The translations under genes and the position numbers were made by a program. This document shows positions 8,415 through 19,990 of a stretch of 64,000 nt of DNA, piece after piece (position 1 is the first letter of the stretch; every line of letters starts with the position of its first letter). This DNA comes from Earliella scabrosa. Lineage: Eukaryota > Basidiomycota > Agaricomycetes > Polyporales > Polyporaceae. The stretch covers positions 186,001-250,000 of the forward strand of contig JABYQQ010000023.1 in assembly GCA_022605405.1 (NCBI GenBank), written 5' to 3'. The notes beneath the pieces were generated by a model, which did not search any database, was not told the origin of the DNA, and was given only the letters and a program-made list of their open reading frames with translations.

Positions 8415-10943
8415 CTACAGTACTCGGTGCTGAAATACTACATCCGGCGCATAGATGGCCACACAGAACACATTGAATACATTAGTTGCAATCTGATCAA
8501 ATCTCTTCGCCGTATCAATCATCTCCGCAGACCGCACCGATGTCGAGAGCTCCCGGTGGTAAGCACAATAATTGCGCACATAGAAGTACAGGGTGTCGAC
8601 AGAATGCTCAGGTTCGTCAACTTTCTTTCCCCGCAGCTTCTGGTTCAGCCGGACCCCTAAATCCATAAATCTAAGCTTGCGTCGTTCCAGCATCTCAGAG
8701 CTCTCTTCTAGCAGCTCTGGCATGTATTTCTCCACATAGTACAACGCAAGACGCATGCATCCGAGCGCGAGCGTCGCATGCGCCTGGGCAGCATCAACGT
8801 GGAACTCGGGGCGAGGAAGCGCCTTCGTCTTCTCGGGGTCGAGGAGGAAGTCGCGGAAGGTGGTGTGTATAATATGAAAATCTTCGGCATCGTCTGTAAT
8901 TTCAACAACGGCCTCAATGGGACGCAGGATGGACAAGACATCTTCGGGAGAAATGCCAAGGATTGCCGCCAAAATCATCAGACTGGGCACATATCCAGTT
9001 TGGTACATCGCGATGCCTCCAAGAACCAGCTGTACTCGTGCAAGCAACTCCTCGTACATGCTGTCGGCTGGAAATGCGGTCTCGAGCACCGTGAGGTAGA
9101 GGTTGTCGAGATGGGGGAGTGTGATGTGGCGATCCGGTGACAAGAGGCGGCCTAGCCGTTCATTGAGCGAGTGCTCGCTCAGATTCCCTTTACGTAGGAA
9201 CTCTACCGCCGTGGCTGCGTACACGAAGATACCCTCGGACGCTTCCACGAGCCGCTGAATAATTGTTTCGTCCCCTGTAAACCATGCGAGCGTCGTATCA
9301 TGGGTAGACAGTCTGTCCCGGATCACAGCTTCGATGTCGTGGTCGATGGTGTGCCTATCTCCCATATCGCGGAACTGCCGTACGGAGACAAAGGGATGGG
9401 ACTTAGATGTTAGAACGTTGCGGACATGCTCTGAATCCGGGCGCGAGGTGAGGAGTATGCGGAGCGGGGATGAAGTGTCTTTCGTGCAGGAGAGAAGGAG
9501 TGAGAGGAACTCCGGGATGGTGTCTACGTGCTCTGCGGTGCACTCATCGAGGGCGTCGACGACAATGAAGATAGGAGAATCGGAGGCCGACATTGGAATA
9601 TTGCGGAGGGGAGCCCGAACCAAGTCTTCGCATGCGTCCCTCATGTTCTGGGACGATCCGCCCTTCACCAGGTGCTTGCGCGCTGCAGCCACAATGACAT
9701 CGTGCATCCGATCCGGCTGGAGGGTAGCGAGCTGGTAGGCAATGGTGTCGAAGAATCCGCGAATGGAATTTAGGCCCTGGGTACCGCGAGTGAAGAAGAA
9801 CGAGGCTCCCAAGCGATTCTGATCGCTGAGCCGTCGACAGAACTCCGAAGCGACAGTGGATTTGCCCATCCCGGCGGCTCCGATGAGCACGAGAACCCTA
9901 TGTTTGGCTCCGACCACGCTGGTCTGCTCGACCCAGAGGTCGAGGTTGCGGAAGACCTCTTCCCGAGTACCCTGCAGGAATCGACTCTTCGGCGCATTGT
10001 CATCTGAGCGGTACGGTGCTCCGTCCACGGGAGAGAGATCCTTCAGGATCCTCGCATCGGCTACCAGGGGAATTGAGTTAACAATGTATTGTTTGTAGAT
10101 CACATGACAATGCTAACCTTCGTCCTACAACAGTCAAATTCAAGTTGAGCCCACGGTCCCGAACGCACGAATATTTGGAACGTACCATGACCGCTCTCAG
10201 TGTGTCCCGAGCTACCACTTCGATGGCAATGCCTCCTTGGAGCTATGAAAGAATCAATCGCTGTCTGTGCGACGAGGTTATGGTCCATACCTGAAAGTTC
10301 CGACATGCCTGGTCAATCTGGGCCGTCATGTTACTGATCGCATCGGTCATCTGATCGCTTTGGAAGAAGCGGGCGAGCCGGGACTTGGTTGCAAGCCGAT
10401 CGGCATCGGAGAGTACATCCTGGAGACTTCTAAAAGAGATGATGACGGTCAGACTGAGGGATTGTATGATGACGTCTCGATCGGAGGGTACGTACTTCTC
10501 CAGCTGAATGATGCGGGTCGCGAGTGTCGACTCCTTGTCCGTGTTGAGCTTGGCAGTGACGCCGACACGGTCCGGGGTCCCAACGGGAAGTACGGCAATC
10601 CTCTCGTGTACGTTCCGCGCGACCCCGCTGACAGCCGCGTGCACCAGCTTCACCTGATCCTGAAGTCCTCTCAACGCTTCGGTGTTGGACGTCGTAGCCT
10701 GACGGCGGACTCAGTATATTCCTGAACACCCCATGGATTCCCGAGGCGTACCTGGACTTTCTTCAGAATCCCAGCGAGCACCTGGAGAAGTGAGGCGAGT
10801 CCGGGGACAGGCGCAAGCTCGGCGACACCCTCTCCTTTCTCGAGTGCTGAAATGGTGACTGCGAGTGCCGCATTGAGAGCGTCGTCGCCAAAGAGTCTAG
10901 AGTTGTAGAGTCGTCGGAAGTGCGGGCTGAGCTTTATGGGCAT
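8415..10943 (-). CDS. NLR-type STAND NTPase (NACHT), copy 1, 747 aa
   Basis: Six exons (minus): 10943-10752, 10698-10496, 10429-10291, 10242-10186, a 7-nt microexon 10124-10118, and 10060-8415; 2244 nt in phase. Residues 1-64 are a helical N-terminal module (LNAALAVTISALEKGEGVAE, PVPGLASLLQVLAGILKKVQ) resembling HeLo/MLKL-like membrane-active domains of fungal NLRs (inference). The NACHT follows: Walker A GAAGMGKST at 260-268, Walker B IFIVVDALDEC ending at 373, and LLTSRP near 402-407. The C-terminal third is helical (HTTFRDFLLDPEKTKALPRP); no WD40, ankyrin, TPR or LRR repeats are visible. Such proteins act in fungal self/non-self recognition and cell death. It is the most diverged of the three copies, and its tail (CVAIYAPDVVFQHRVL) is private. 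Confidence 0.88.
10118..10124 (-). other. 7-nt microexon of NLR copy 1
   Basis: GACGAAG lies between acceptor TTGTAG and donor GTTAGC. With it, ...RAVM continues as DE and then A|DARILKDL in frame. Without it the NACHT exon would be out of phase. The same 7-nt exon (AGCGAAG) recurs at the same place in copies 2 and 3. Confidence 0.85.
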
Positions 10944-11080
10944 TGTTGTGGGAGGATGATGAGGTAGAAGGACGTGGATGTATGGGGTCGAGGTTGAGGT
11001 CGATGCGCTGGGGTATAAGAACAGTAAACGCTTGCCATGCGGCAGAAGAGCGGATTGAGCATGGGTACCATGCTCTTCGA

Positions 11081-11093
11081 GTCCACCACGTTG
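11081..11093 (-). promoter_or_regulatory. Conserved 13-bp element upstream of NLR copy 1
   Basis: CAACGTGGTGGAC on the minus strand, 138 bp upstream of the ATG at 10943. The identical 13-mer occurs 169 bp and 159 bp upstream of the other two NLR start codons, while most surrounding bases differ. It contains an ACGTG core of the bZIP/bHLH-site type; that reading is inference. Confidence 0.5.
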
Positions 11094-11239
11094 TTCTATC
11101 AGCCGCCGAATCAGGAAGGATCCATGTGAATATTTTCGGGCAAGGCCAGGCGTGGAGTGTAATCCGTGTAGCAGCAATGGATGACATGATGCAGTCCACA
11201 GAGTAACGGACTTGCTCGCTCACATCAACATATAACATG

Positions 11240-13130
11240 CGTCAGGATACGGCGTGAAAGGCTCAATTCCACGCGGATTCGCGATCGTACAGAGCTGATG
11301 ATGCACGCCACTAGTTGCAACTTGTCGTCTTGCGTAACATTCAATCCAGCACCTGCTTCACGAGTATCGCACCAGCCTCGACCTGTCTATAGATGTGTCG
11401 ATGTCCAGACTTATTCAGTGACGCGGCACATGTCACAGTACGAAGCGCACTCACTCTGAGAATGCCATCTCTTCTCCGTGTGACCCCTCAATTCCTGATG
11501 GCGTGTCCAACTTCCAACAGCGGGTTTTGCCACTCCGCCTCCAAAGTAACACGAGAATGGATGAATAGGATCCGTTCTTGGGCGGTACGGTCCGAGGCGC
11601 TCGAGATCCTCACCGGTACAGCTGCAGGACGGCGGACAACATGTCAGGACACGAGTCACGTTAGCTCACACCTGGAGCTCTGACAACACCCCGCAATGTG
11701 ACGCACCGGTATCCCGAAGACACAAGCACACGCTGTATTGTTCAGTCGCGCGCCCATGATGGATACCGTCACTGCGTCGGCCTTTCACTCACGATGTTCC
11801 GAGTTCTCGACGGTGGCAAGTCGACGAGTGTTGTGGTGTCTATCGAAGCGTATGTCGCATGTGAGAAGGTAACTCTTGCCGGCTACAGTCATCGAGCGAG
11901 CTCTTGAAAGACGTGCAACTGCAATTTTGATCCTATAATGGCCCCCTTCCTGTATCAACTCCACATGTCAGCACGAGCTCGGGATGCGCTCAGACGGGGC
12001 CGCATGCACCTACACACCGGTCGCTTTGTCAGATCTTATTTTCAAGAATGCACCTCCGGCGGTCGCTCATTGAGCAGAACATGTCCCTATCTGAGATGCA
12101 CATGTTAGCACGACGCGTAGCAGACATACCACATCGACATATGAAGACGCCAAACACGCGAGGACACGACATGTACGAGGTCGTGGTAGCGTCTCCGTGA
12201 AGCTATGCTGTCGGTCAGATCGTCCGCGCTCGGTTGTTAGCTGTTGAAGGAACTGCGCCGAGCAGCATATCCGCTCGTCCGCTCGTATTCACGCCGTCTC
12301 GTGCAAGGCCGCATCATCTACATCCGACTGTTAATGGCTGGGGTCAGGTTGTTCGCGATGACCAAGTCAGCGACGTTGCATCATCGCGTAGTCCCGCACC
12401 GTGCGCATCCCGTCGAGAGAGCATATGTACTCTGCCAACAGACAGCCTCGCGCCACTGTGCTCTTTCCGACAGGACGCTCGCACATCTATGCGCGTCTTC
12501 ATGCGCTACAACAGACCTATGTCAGAGAGTCAGAACACGAAGCTAATGAGCAGCTCTAGACTCGCACCCGCCACGATAACCGTGAACACAGAGTCTTCTA
12601 AGGCGTGAATTCGGTTGACTTGTCGAGCTCATGCGAGCATGACCACTGGAGTAGTCGCCCCAGCCATAAGATCGAAGGGACGCCCTGCTGTGTAGGCGCG
12701 CTGGAAAGAGTTCCGAGCGTTGGTCCTATGCGTCCGAGTGGTCGCTTGAAGGTATAGGTGTCGTCTCGCAGATTTCCTGTGCATCTGCACACGTAAAGAG
12801 AGGGGATATACGATTTTGATCTGTATGGGAAATATCCATACAAACCCGGCCGTGATACAGCAGACACGTCCCCGAGAGACTCCATGCGCCCCATCACCCG
12901 TGTTGAGAGTAAAACGCACCTAGAGGGAACCGACAGAGCCCTCAGTCCCCCGACCTGTTGTCCTGATACCAACACGCCGTACCTAAGCTCTCCCCCGTGG
13001 CTTGCTCCAGCCCGATCTGAACGCCCTAAATAAAATCAAGAGGCGCATACGGCGAGATTGAAAATACTTGCTGAGGCCAGGAGCGTGGATGGAACGTGCA
13101 GTGCCGGGCGAAGAGAGAGCTCTGAGAAAG
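11240..13130 (+). repeat. Mosaic block P, copy 1 (non-coding, duplicated at about 31870-33800)
   Basis: From about 11440 this matches 31870-33800 in the same order and orientation: TTCCAACAGCG (11514) with 31950; the ACCGGTATCCCGA segment (11705) with 32117; GCACCTCCGGCGGT (12050) with 32466; and GAATTCGGTYGMCTTGTCGA (12607) with 33251. Divergence is large, with many indels, so the duplication is old. Short ORFs here are not conserved between copies and look like chance. No gene seen. Confidence 0.6.
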
Positions 13131-15572
13131 ACGGTTGAGGTTGGGATTCAACGAGGCCGGGCCGGGAGAGCCGGCCCTTCCGGAGGGCGTCTCTGTTTCT
13201 CGACGGAGACTCGACCTCTTTGCCTCCGAGTCCTCTCCAGTGCCAGTGCGTGTGCGCAGTGCGACTTGACATTTCTTATCCTCTGAACACTCAACAATCT
13301 ACAACAATCACCTTGGACTTGGACTTATCTCCTAGACCCCACTATCTCATCTACTGTTTCTTCTTACCCGCTCGCTCCAAAAGTGCTCTCAATGGACGAC
13401 CACGAAAGATAGGACGGTCGGACGAGATCCGCACCCTCGCTCTCGCCGTCTCTCTCACAATGCTCTCAACTGCAACAGCGAGAGAATGGCGAACATCAGA
13501 TGGCCTTCAGCCCAGCTCGCCCATCGTGGGGAACACCCACTCACCTGCAGCCTGCCAAGATTCCTCGACGTACCTCGCTCTGCGCGCACGGCACAGCGTG
13601 TCGACCCCAGCACGAGCACTTCGCGCGCGTCGAGCCCTGCGCCCTTCCTCCGTCGAACCTCGCTCTCCTCCGGGCTCTGGCTTGTCTGACACCCCCACCT
13701 ATTGACGTCCGCCCGCCCTTTCAGTAGTTACTAGTCGTCGCTCAAGTACGTATGAACTCCGCATCTCGACCTCAAGCACGAGCTCTCCTGGACACGGACC
13801 CTCGAGGCCTCGCATCGCATCCACCGTCTCATTCCCCCGACGTCGATGACGCCTCGCCTATCCCGCCGGTGTGTTGTCATCGCCTCATGTCTACTCCATT
13901 CCCTCAGCCACGAGTCCATCGACATACAGTTTGCGCTGTCGCAGCCGAGGACACAAACTGCCAATCAAACATCACCCCCCTTCATCCACGCACGCGACCT
14001 CCACTTCTGAGCAGCACATAGAAGTCTCTCCCCCTCTCGCACAGCAACGACCGATCGTCGAGACCAGGGACGACCCGCGCTTGGTCGTCAATTACGAGCT
14101 GCAGCCCAGAAGAATGCTGAGGCTGAGTCTGACGCTCTCTGGTCTCGCAGCCGCATTCGCTCCGTCCCGGGCTTGGCTCCGATGTGTGCGCCGTGGGCCC
14201 GTACGTCCATCTACAGCCCACCCGGTACCGAGGGCAATGCACGTTTCCATGTGCGTCGGCCACCTCGACACCAGCAGTCGTTGCAGCGTCCCTCCGCACT
14301 CTTCCAGCCAGACTAGAAAGACGGAGATCGCGCGGAGATGTCAGCAGTTGTTGCCACCGCGTTCGCGAAAGCTCGAGCGTCGGCCGGTCAATGGGCGCAG
14401 GTCAGCCGCGCGTGTCAAGTCCACGGCGGAGGGACTGGTGCGCACCGCAAGACCGAAGCACAGGGCGATGGCCAGACAGTCGCGCGAAGGGGCTCGCAAG
14501 TGCATGTTGGCCTTCCAATCGTCGACATCCCCTCAAGCTATTACGATTATCCCTGCTGTATAGCTCCGAAGCTCAAGACGTAGAGAAGATAGCCTGGTCC
14601 GCGGCTTAAGCCCAAAGCCCGTACGTACCTGCACTCTTTCATACGGACGACCATCCCGAGACTGCTACTGATGTCCCTTCAGTTCTACTACAGTTCGTCC
14701 GGGAGGATGGGACCGGAGGTTCGAGATGCAGACCCAGTCGGGAAGGACGAGAAGTTGGATCGAGGAGTCGCTAGGGCGCTGTGGCGTGCGCCGTTCGCCC
14801 ATCCGCGCTCGTAAGGAGGACGCATCCACCGACCGTGCGTACCACCTTCAGGACAGCGCCACTGCGCATAGGTCGAGACACAGTCAACAGCATGACGACG
14901 ATATGTCTGCTCTGTTCACGCTCAGGGGACCGTCCGTGGGTCTACTGGCAGGAGAGGCCGCGGGGAGCGATCGTCGATGCAGTTGCCGCGTGTGAGCATA
15001 GTCCTTCGCGGCCGACGGAGGAGCCACTGGGCACGCAGATTGGCCACACCCGATCCAGCGAGCAGACGCGCGTCGGTGGAGTCCCCCTCGGGTCCTGTTC
15101 GGCTCTGGAGCAGAACGGGAGTGGACGATCGTCGACGCGAGGCTCGCCGTCGTATCCGCAGCATCCGCTCGCTGGTCTCTGCGCCGTGCCGTCACTCTGA
15201 CGGGCCGTCGTCGGTGTTCGCGCTGGGCAGGCGTCGGGTGGCGTCGTGAACAAACAGAGGAACACGCGAGCTCCTGGTTGTCCTCGCCATGATCCATCTG
15301 CAGCCCACTCCGGATCGGACGCAGTGGCCAGCGCCTGCACGCCCGACAGGGAGGACATCAGCGCTGTCACCGATGACATCCCTCGAAGCCGCGTTCAACA
15401 TGCGCTGCTCCTCCATCAGCGTCGTCGCCCTATTTCCACGTCGGGCGTGTCGATGGGTGGTCTACGGCCGCGGCCTCCTACTGACGTACCACATCGGTCG
15501 GCTTCCTCATCGATACGCGCTCGCTGCATCTGGCTGTTCGACTCTCACTCGTATCCCTGACTCCCCGATCAT
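13131..15572 (+). repeat. Mosaic block R, copy 1
   Basis: It opens with a GC-rich palindromic anchor (GGCCGGGCCGGGAGAGCCGG at 13155) shared with blocks at 27410, 33823 and 43759. The order of landmarks then matches them: TCTCGACCTCAAGCACGAGC (13768), ACGATCGTCGAGACCAG (14050) and the decayed plus-strand intron that follows. The donor, GTACG or GTATG in the other copies, is GGACG here. It carries one copy of the short TTCGGCTCTGG module at about 15098. No intact reading frame; looks like debris of a plus-strand, intron-containing gene. Confidence 0.55.
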
Positions 15573-15581
15573 CTCCGACGC

Positions 15582-16184
15582 TAATCTCGTCACCTGACGG
15601 TATCGGCCTCGTCTCCGCCCCGTCCGGAAAAGGAAAGCGAGATGGACAGAGAACGGGGCAGAGACTCGGCCTATACCGTCTGGTGAGTTTCGTATAGACG
15701 GGTGGCGTATTCCCCAATGACGTGCTCGCTCTCTCCCTCCTCGGCGCTGCCCCACAGCCCGCCCCCGCTGCTTTGGGCAAGCGAGGCTTACAACTATGAG
15801 GCCATCTCGCGCGAGCCTCCGTGGTTCACAACATACTCAGTCTGGTGTAAGGTGCTGGCATATGCATGTATGCGCATTGCTTGACAATCGCAGCTATCCA
15901 GCGTGAGTCCAGAAGCGCATATAGTCACATTGTTGCCTGAGAAGGTGGCAGCACAAGGGGCAGCGCTCGCACTGAGTCGTTCTGTGAGTGTGGCAGGCCA
16001 CCCTTCTACCCCAGTCGCACGAGCAACGACGGTAATAGGCCCGTCGTGTGGCGGAGGAGGGGAATACCCCACCCGTCTATACGAAATTCACCAGACGGTT
16101 AGGGTCTGTCTCGTTCTCGGTTCTCTGTCCATCCCGGTTTCCTTTTCCGGACGGGACGGCCCAAACCGTCTGGTGACGAGATTA
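15582..16184. mobile_element. Mutator-like non-autonomous element, 603 bp, with 9-bp target duplication
   Basis: The ends are TAATCTCGTCACC at 15582 and its inverse at 16184. The inverted repeats extend about 130 bp each (15582-15715 against 16058-16184), sharing GTCCGGAAAAGGAAA, ATGGACAGAGAAC and TTTCGTATAGACGGGTGG, with mismatches and small indels. Perfect 9-bp direct repeats CTCCGACGC flank it (15573-15581 and 16185-16193). Long inverted repeats with a 9-bp duplication point to a MULE-derived MITE. The 340-bp core is non-coding. Confidence 0.88.
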
Positions 16185-16193
16185 CTCCGACGC

Positions 16194-17040
16194 CTATGGA
16201 GGCGAGTCAACCACATATTGAGCGCCCTTGTCTCTTTCTCCTGCTCCGTAATACCACCAGCCGTCTGCCTGCATCTCGGACATTCTTCAAGAGGACCGCG
16301 ACCTGGTCCTCCCTCACCTACCCCCTTCTCAGTCTCGCCTCCAGCCTCCATCGTCCTCGTTCTATCTCTACGGACTCGGCCGCCTGCCCAGTGTCGTCGC
16401 CCCCTGTCGTACCCGTTATGAGCATTCTAGGCTTACGCACGTCACAGTCTGTAGTATATCTTGCGAATGAGACGTTCTCTATACACCCGCAAGCATCTAC
16501 GAACGCACGAACGTGACTACGCCGCAGCTGCCCAAGCTCCTTGTTCCTTCTTCGATTCTCTCCCTTGGTCCCTCACGCGTCCAGACACCATGCGCTTCGT
16601 GATACCTCTGCCGCACGCGCCTACAACAACCAAACACCGGCCATACGATTGACGGCAAGCAGGGTCGGCGCTGGCATCCCCGCGCGTTTCTCACCAGCAC
16701 GAATGTCTCCTTAAGGTCCCACCTGCTTGCAACACCTGTGGACCTGACCTCAAACATCGCACGTACGCGCCATTCGGAGCGAATGCGATTCCTCGCCGCA
16801 TGCGAGTCGTATGAAAGCTCGAGCGGAAGGCGGCACCCCGAAGATGCAAGCTGTTGAGGCTCGGGTCAAGCTAGGTCGGAGGGGTCTGCACGCCGTGGAT
16901 CGGCCACCGCACAGCACGAAGACTCGAGCCAGGGGCGGGGAGTTCAACGTTCATGCGCTCAATACCGGGTTGCAAACCGCGGGGTTGCGAGATGTACGAG
17001 GCGAGAGAGTGCTTTGTACCGCCTCTCCCGGCTGACAGAC
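16194..17040 (+). repeat. Mosaic block Q-like segment, partial copy
   Basis: This resembles the second half of the Q block that follows. Examples are CTCGTTCTATCTCTACGGAC at 16356 against 17951 and 47039, and GCGGAAGGCGGCACCCCGAA at 16825 against about 18640 and 47730. It is a diverged partial duplicate of 17900-18800. No open frame is kept between copies. Confidence 0.5.
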
Positions 17041-19990
17041 TAACACTGCGCAGGCCTACTGCACACCAGATCCAGCCGAGCGAGGGCCAGCGAACGGACG
17101 CGCGTCGGCGGAGCAGCCGGAGCTATATCTGTCCCCGCTCGGGTTCTGTTCGGGTCTGGCAGCGGGCGAGCGTGCGATTGTCGATGAGAGCCTCAAACGG
17201 GCTGTCGACTGCGCCCGCTGATTGGCTGCTGCGCCGCGCTGCTGCTCTGGTCGGTCGAGTCGTCGGGGTAGCCGTCGGGCTGTATCGTGCTCTGTCTCGC
17301 GAGCGGAGGACAACGTAGCGGGCCCTCCTCGTCCCCTGCAGCCAGCTCGGGATCAGATATGGTCCACAGCGTCGGGATGCACATCGGGATAGACCTCAGT
17401 GCCGTTGTCGCTCGGAGCGACGTCCCGGCTGTAGATTTAGCGCACATCGCTGAGGAGAAGTCGTCGCTGCGACTCGGAATGAGGCCGTTGATGTTCGCAG
17501 CGCCCACTGGCCGCCCTGCTGCCGCTCGCCGCCCGGCGTACATGTCCCTTACAGCATCGTGGTCGGTGTCCACGTCGGGCGTGCGATGGAGCAGTCTCTT
17601 CCATGCGCGATATCCGCTTCTCCGATGCACTATCCCCACACGCGTGCCTCACGAGCTTCTTCATCTACGCGCTCGCTCTCCGACTCTCGCTCTCCTCCCG
17701 GACCGTGCTGTACCCAGACACATCCTCCAATCGCACTCGGTGTACCCGTCATCGACACCTGCTTGCTTGAATTGACCTTGGTTCATGATCCTCGAGACCT
17801 GCGACCTCCGCGACCTCATCTGCAACATCTCCATCCTCGTCTCTGTCCCTGTCCCGTACACGCCGCACTTGCCCTCTTCCACGGACGCCTGCTTCTTGGA
17901 CATTCTCAGAGAAGAACGCGACCCTATTCTTTCTCCTCTCCATCCACACCCTCGTTCTATCCCCACGGACTCGACCTTCTGCGCTTCCCTGCTGTACCTC
18001 TGTACAGGCTCATGCGCCCCACCAGTCTGTAGTACATCTCTCGAATAATGACAATTCCTCACGACGCGTCCGTGCCAACGAGCAAGCTCGAACGCGCAAC
18101 TGTACCTTAGCTGCCAGCTGCCTATAAGCACGCTCGTCCTCTCCCTCCGTCGCTCCCGCATCTAGACGCCGCCTGCCTCCGAGTCACTCGTGGATCAAGG
18201 GTGACCAGACTCCCTACTCCTTCACACACGCTCACAATGGCCACGCACAGAGCTTGAGATCGACGGTGAGCAGAGTCAGTGCTGCCATTCGCGCGCGATG
18301 CTCACCGCTCCTATCCACTCTCTCATACCCCCACCTCTCTTGTCGTGCTTGGGACAGACCGAGTATCTTCGCTCTTCGAGATCGCGCTCGTGATCCGACC
18401 TCGTAGCCCGGCCCTGCCATTGCACCGCTCGAGGCGCGATGGCGGACGACCCATCATGCATCAGGCCTCCTCGGACCTTGACATCGCAGCTTCAAGTCAA
18501 GCCACGCACGTTCCCTCGGGGTCGCACCTGTTCTCAACACACGAAGCACATGTGGACATCTAACGTCGCGCGTACGCGCGATTCTGTGCGGTTGTAATGC
18601 GTTGCCGCATGCAGTTCGCCTCAGGCTGAAATCTCGAGACGAAGGCGGGACTCCGCGGATACAAGCTACTGAATCATTGCTAGTGCTACCATCGAACTCA
18701 TACAGGTCGCCCTCTCACTCGGACTCGACATCTGGGTCTCTGCGCGCCGTGGGCTGGCCACCGCCCAATACAAAACCTCTAGCTAGGAGCCGGGAGTCAG
18801 CGCGCCACCTCCCAGGGCGCATCAGTCGAGAGAGCTCCGGACTGTCTCTCCCGACGCCTTCGTACTGGGAGCGCTGCCTCCCGCATTCGTGCATGGATCG
18901 CGCACGGCGAGTTCTGCATCTCAGCCTCCCAGTCCCTCGCCCCTTTCCTCGCCATCATTGTGCAGGCGCGGAGACTCATCGCTCCACCCCGCTCACCCGT
19001 ACCGTCAAGCGTAGAGATAGTTCGAGCCCGGGAGGACGCCGCATCCCCTACTTCAGCCGCGTTCGTACGCTCACACCGGAATTGCCGACAGGACCTGCGC
19101 GCCGGGTAAGAGAGACAACGTTGTACCTGGAATGCAGGTGAGGCTATGCAGCTAGGCAGTTGTCCAGAATCCAAGTCGCTGAGACCGCCCCCCAGCTCGA
19201 CAATATGCGCCGTCTTCGGGCTCGACAGCTTGCCATAACATTGCGTCCATGCGGACGGACACAGTTCTATGTGGTCTACCGATGTCGTTCCACGTCCATG
19301 TACGCTGTTTTACTCTAGAACTCGGTTCCTCCGAAATGCGCTCTCATTATCCCGACCCCTCTTACAGAGCGTCGCACTTGCACGCACAGCATGTCCCAGG
19401 TCCTGGTGGCCGCGGATTGAGTCGACGTGGACAGCATGAGGAAGATGTGATGAAGAAACCTATCAAGTGGTCCCCACGGCGTGGTCTCGCCCATATCCTG
19501 ACGCTACAGCGAGCGAGCGGAGGTCCTGCGTCGAACGTCGAACGTGGCTGTTCTGGTCCGGGTCGGTCCGCGCACCTCATGAGCTCGATGTCCTCCTCGA
19601 CGTTCAACATGCGATTCCCTCCTCGGACACTTCGCGAGCGCGCGAGCGTGAGTGGTGTGCTGTGCAAATGCACGATTTTCCGGACACCTGGTCTGACGAC
19701 TGCATGCAGGCTCACTCCGGGATTCCCCCCGACGATCTATCCTCAACACCGCATCGCTCCAGGAGATCGAGGCTGAGGGCGCACATTCAGGTGCAGTTGC
19801 AGAGGGTTGGGCTTGGGGTTCGGATGAGGTGGCCTAGTAACAGGTATGTCCCTCTCTTCGACTGAGATGGCATCTCGACCAACGAAGATCTCACTCGTTC
19901 GACGAACACAGCAATAACACCGCTAGGTCGTGTTGCAGTCGCTCGCAGGGAGCCCACGGTTTAAGGACGCGATCAGCTGTGTGAGTACTC
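17041..19990 (+). repeat. Mosaic block Q, copy 1 (paralogous to about 46140-49030)
   Basis: Strong colinear similarity to 46140-49030. Examples are GGAGCGACGTCCCGGCTGTA (17415 and 46499), TTAGCGCACATCGCTGAGGA (17436 and 46520) and the TTTCTCCTCTC run near 17930 and 47019. Among the best-preserved inter-NLR duplicates, it suggests a relatively late copy event between units 1 and 3. ORFs in it differ between copies; I see no supported gene. It contains a TGTTCGGGTCTGG module at 17147. Confidence 0.6.

Noticed and set aside
11393..13290. Several 60-125-codon ORFs on both strands in block P
   Set aside because: None is preserved between the two P copies and none has splice signals in phase.
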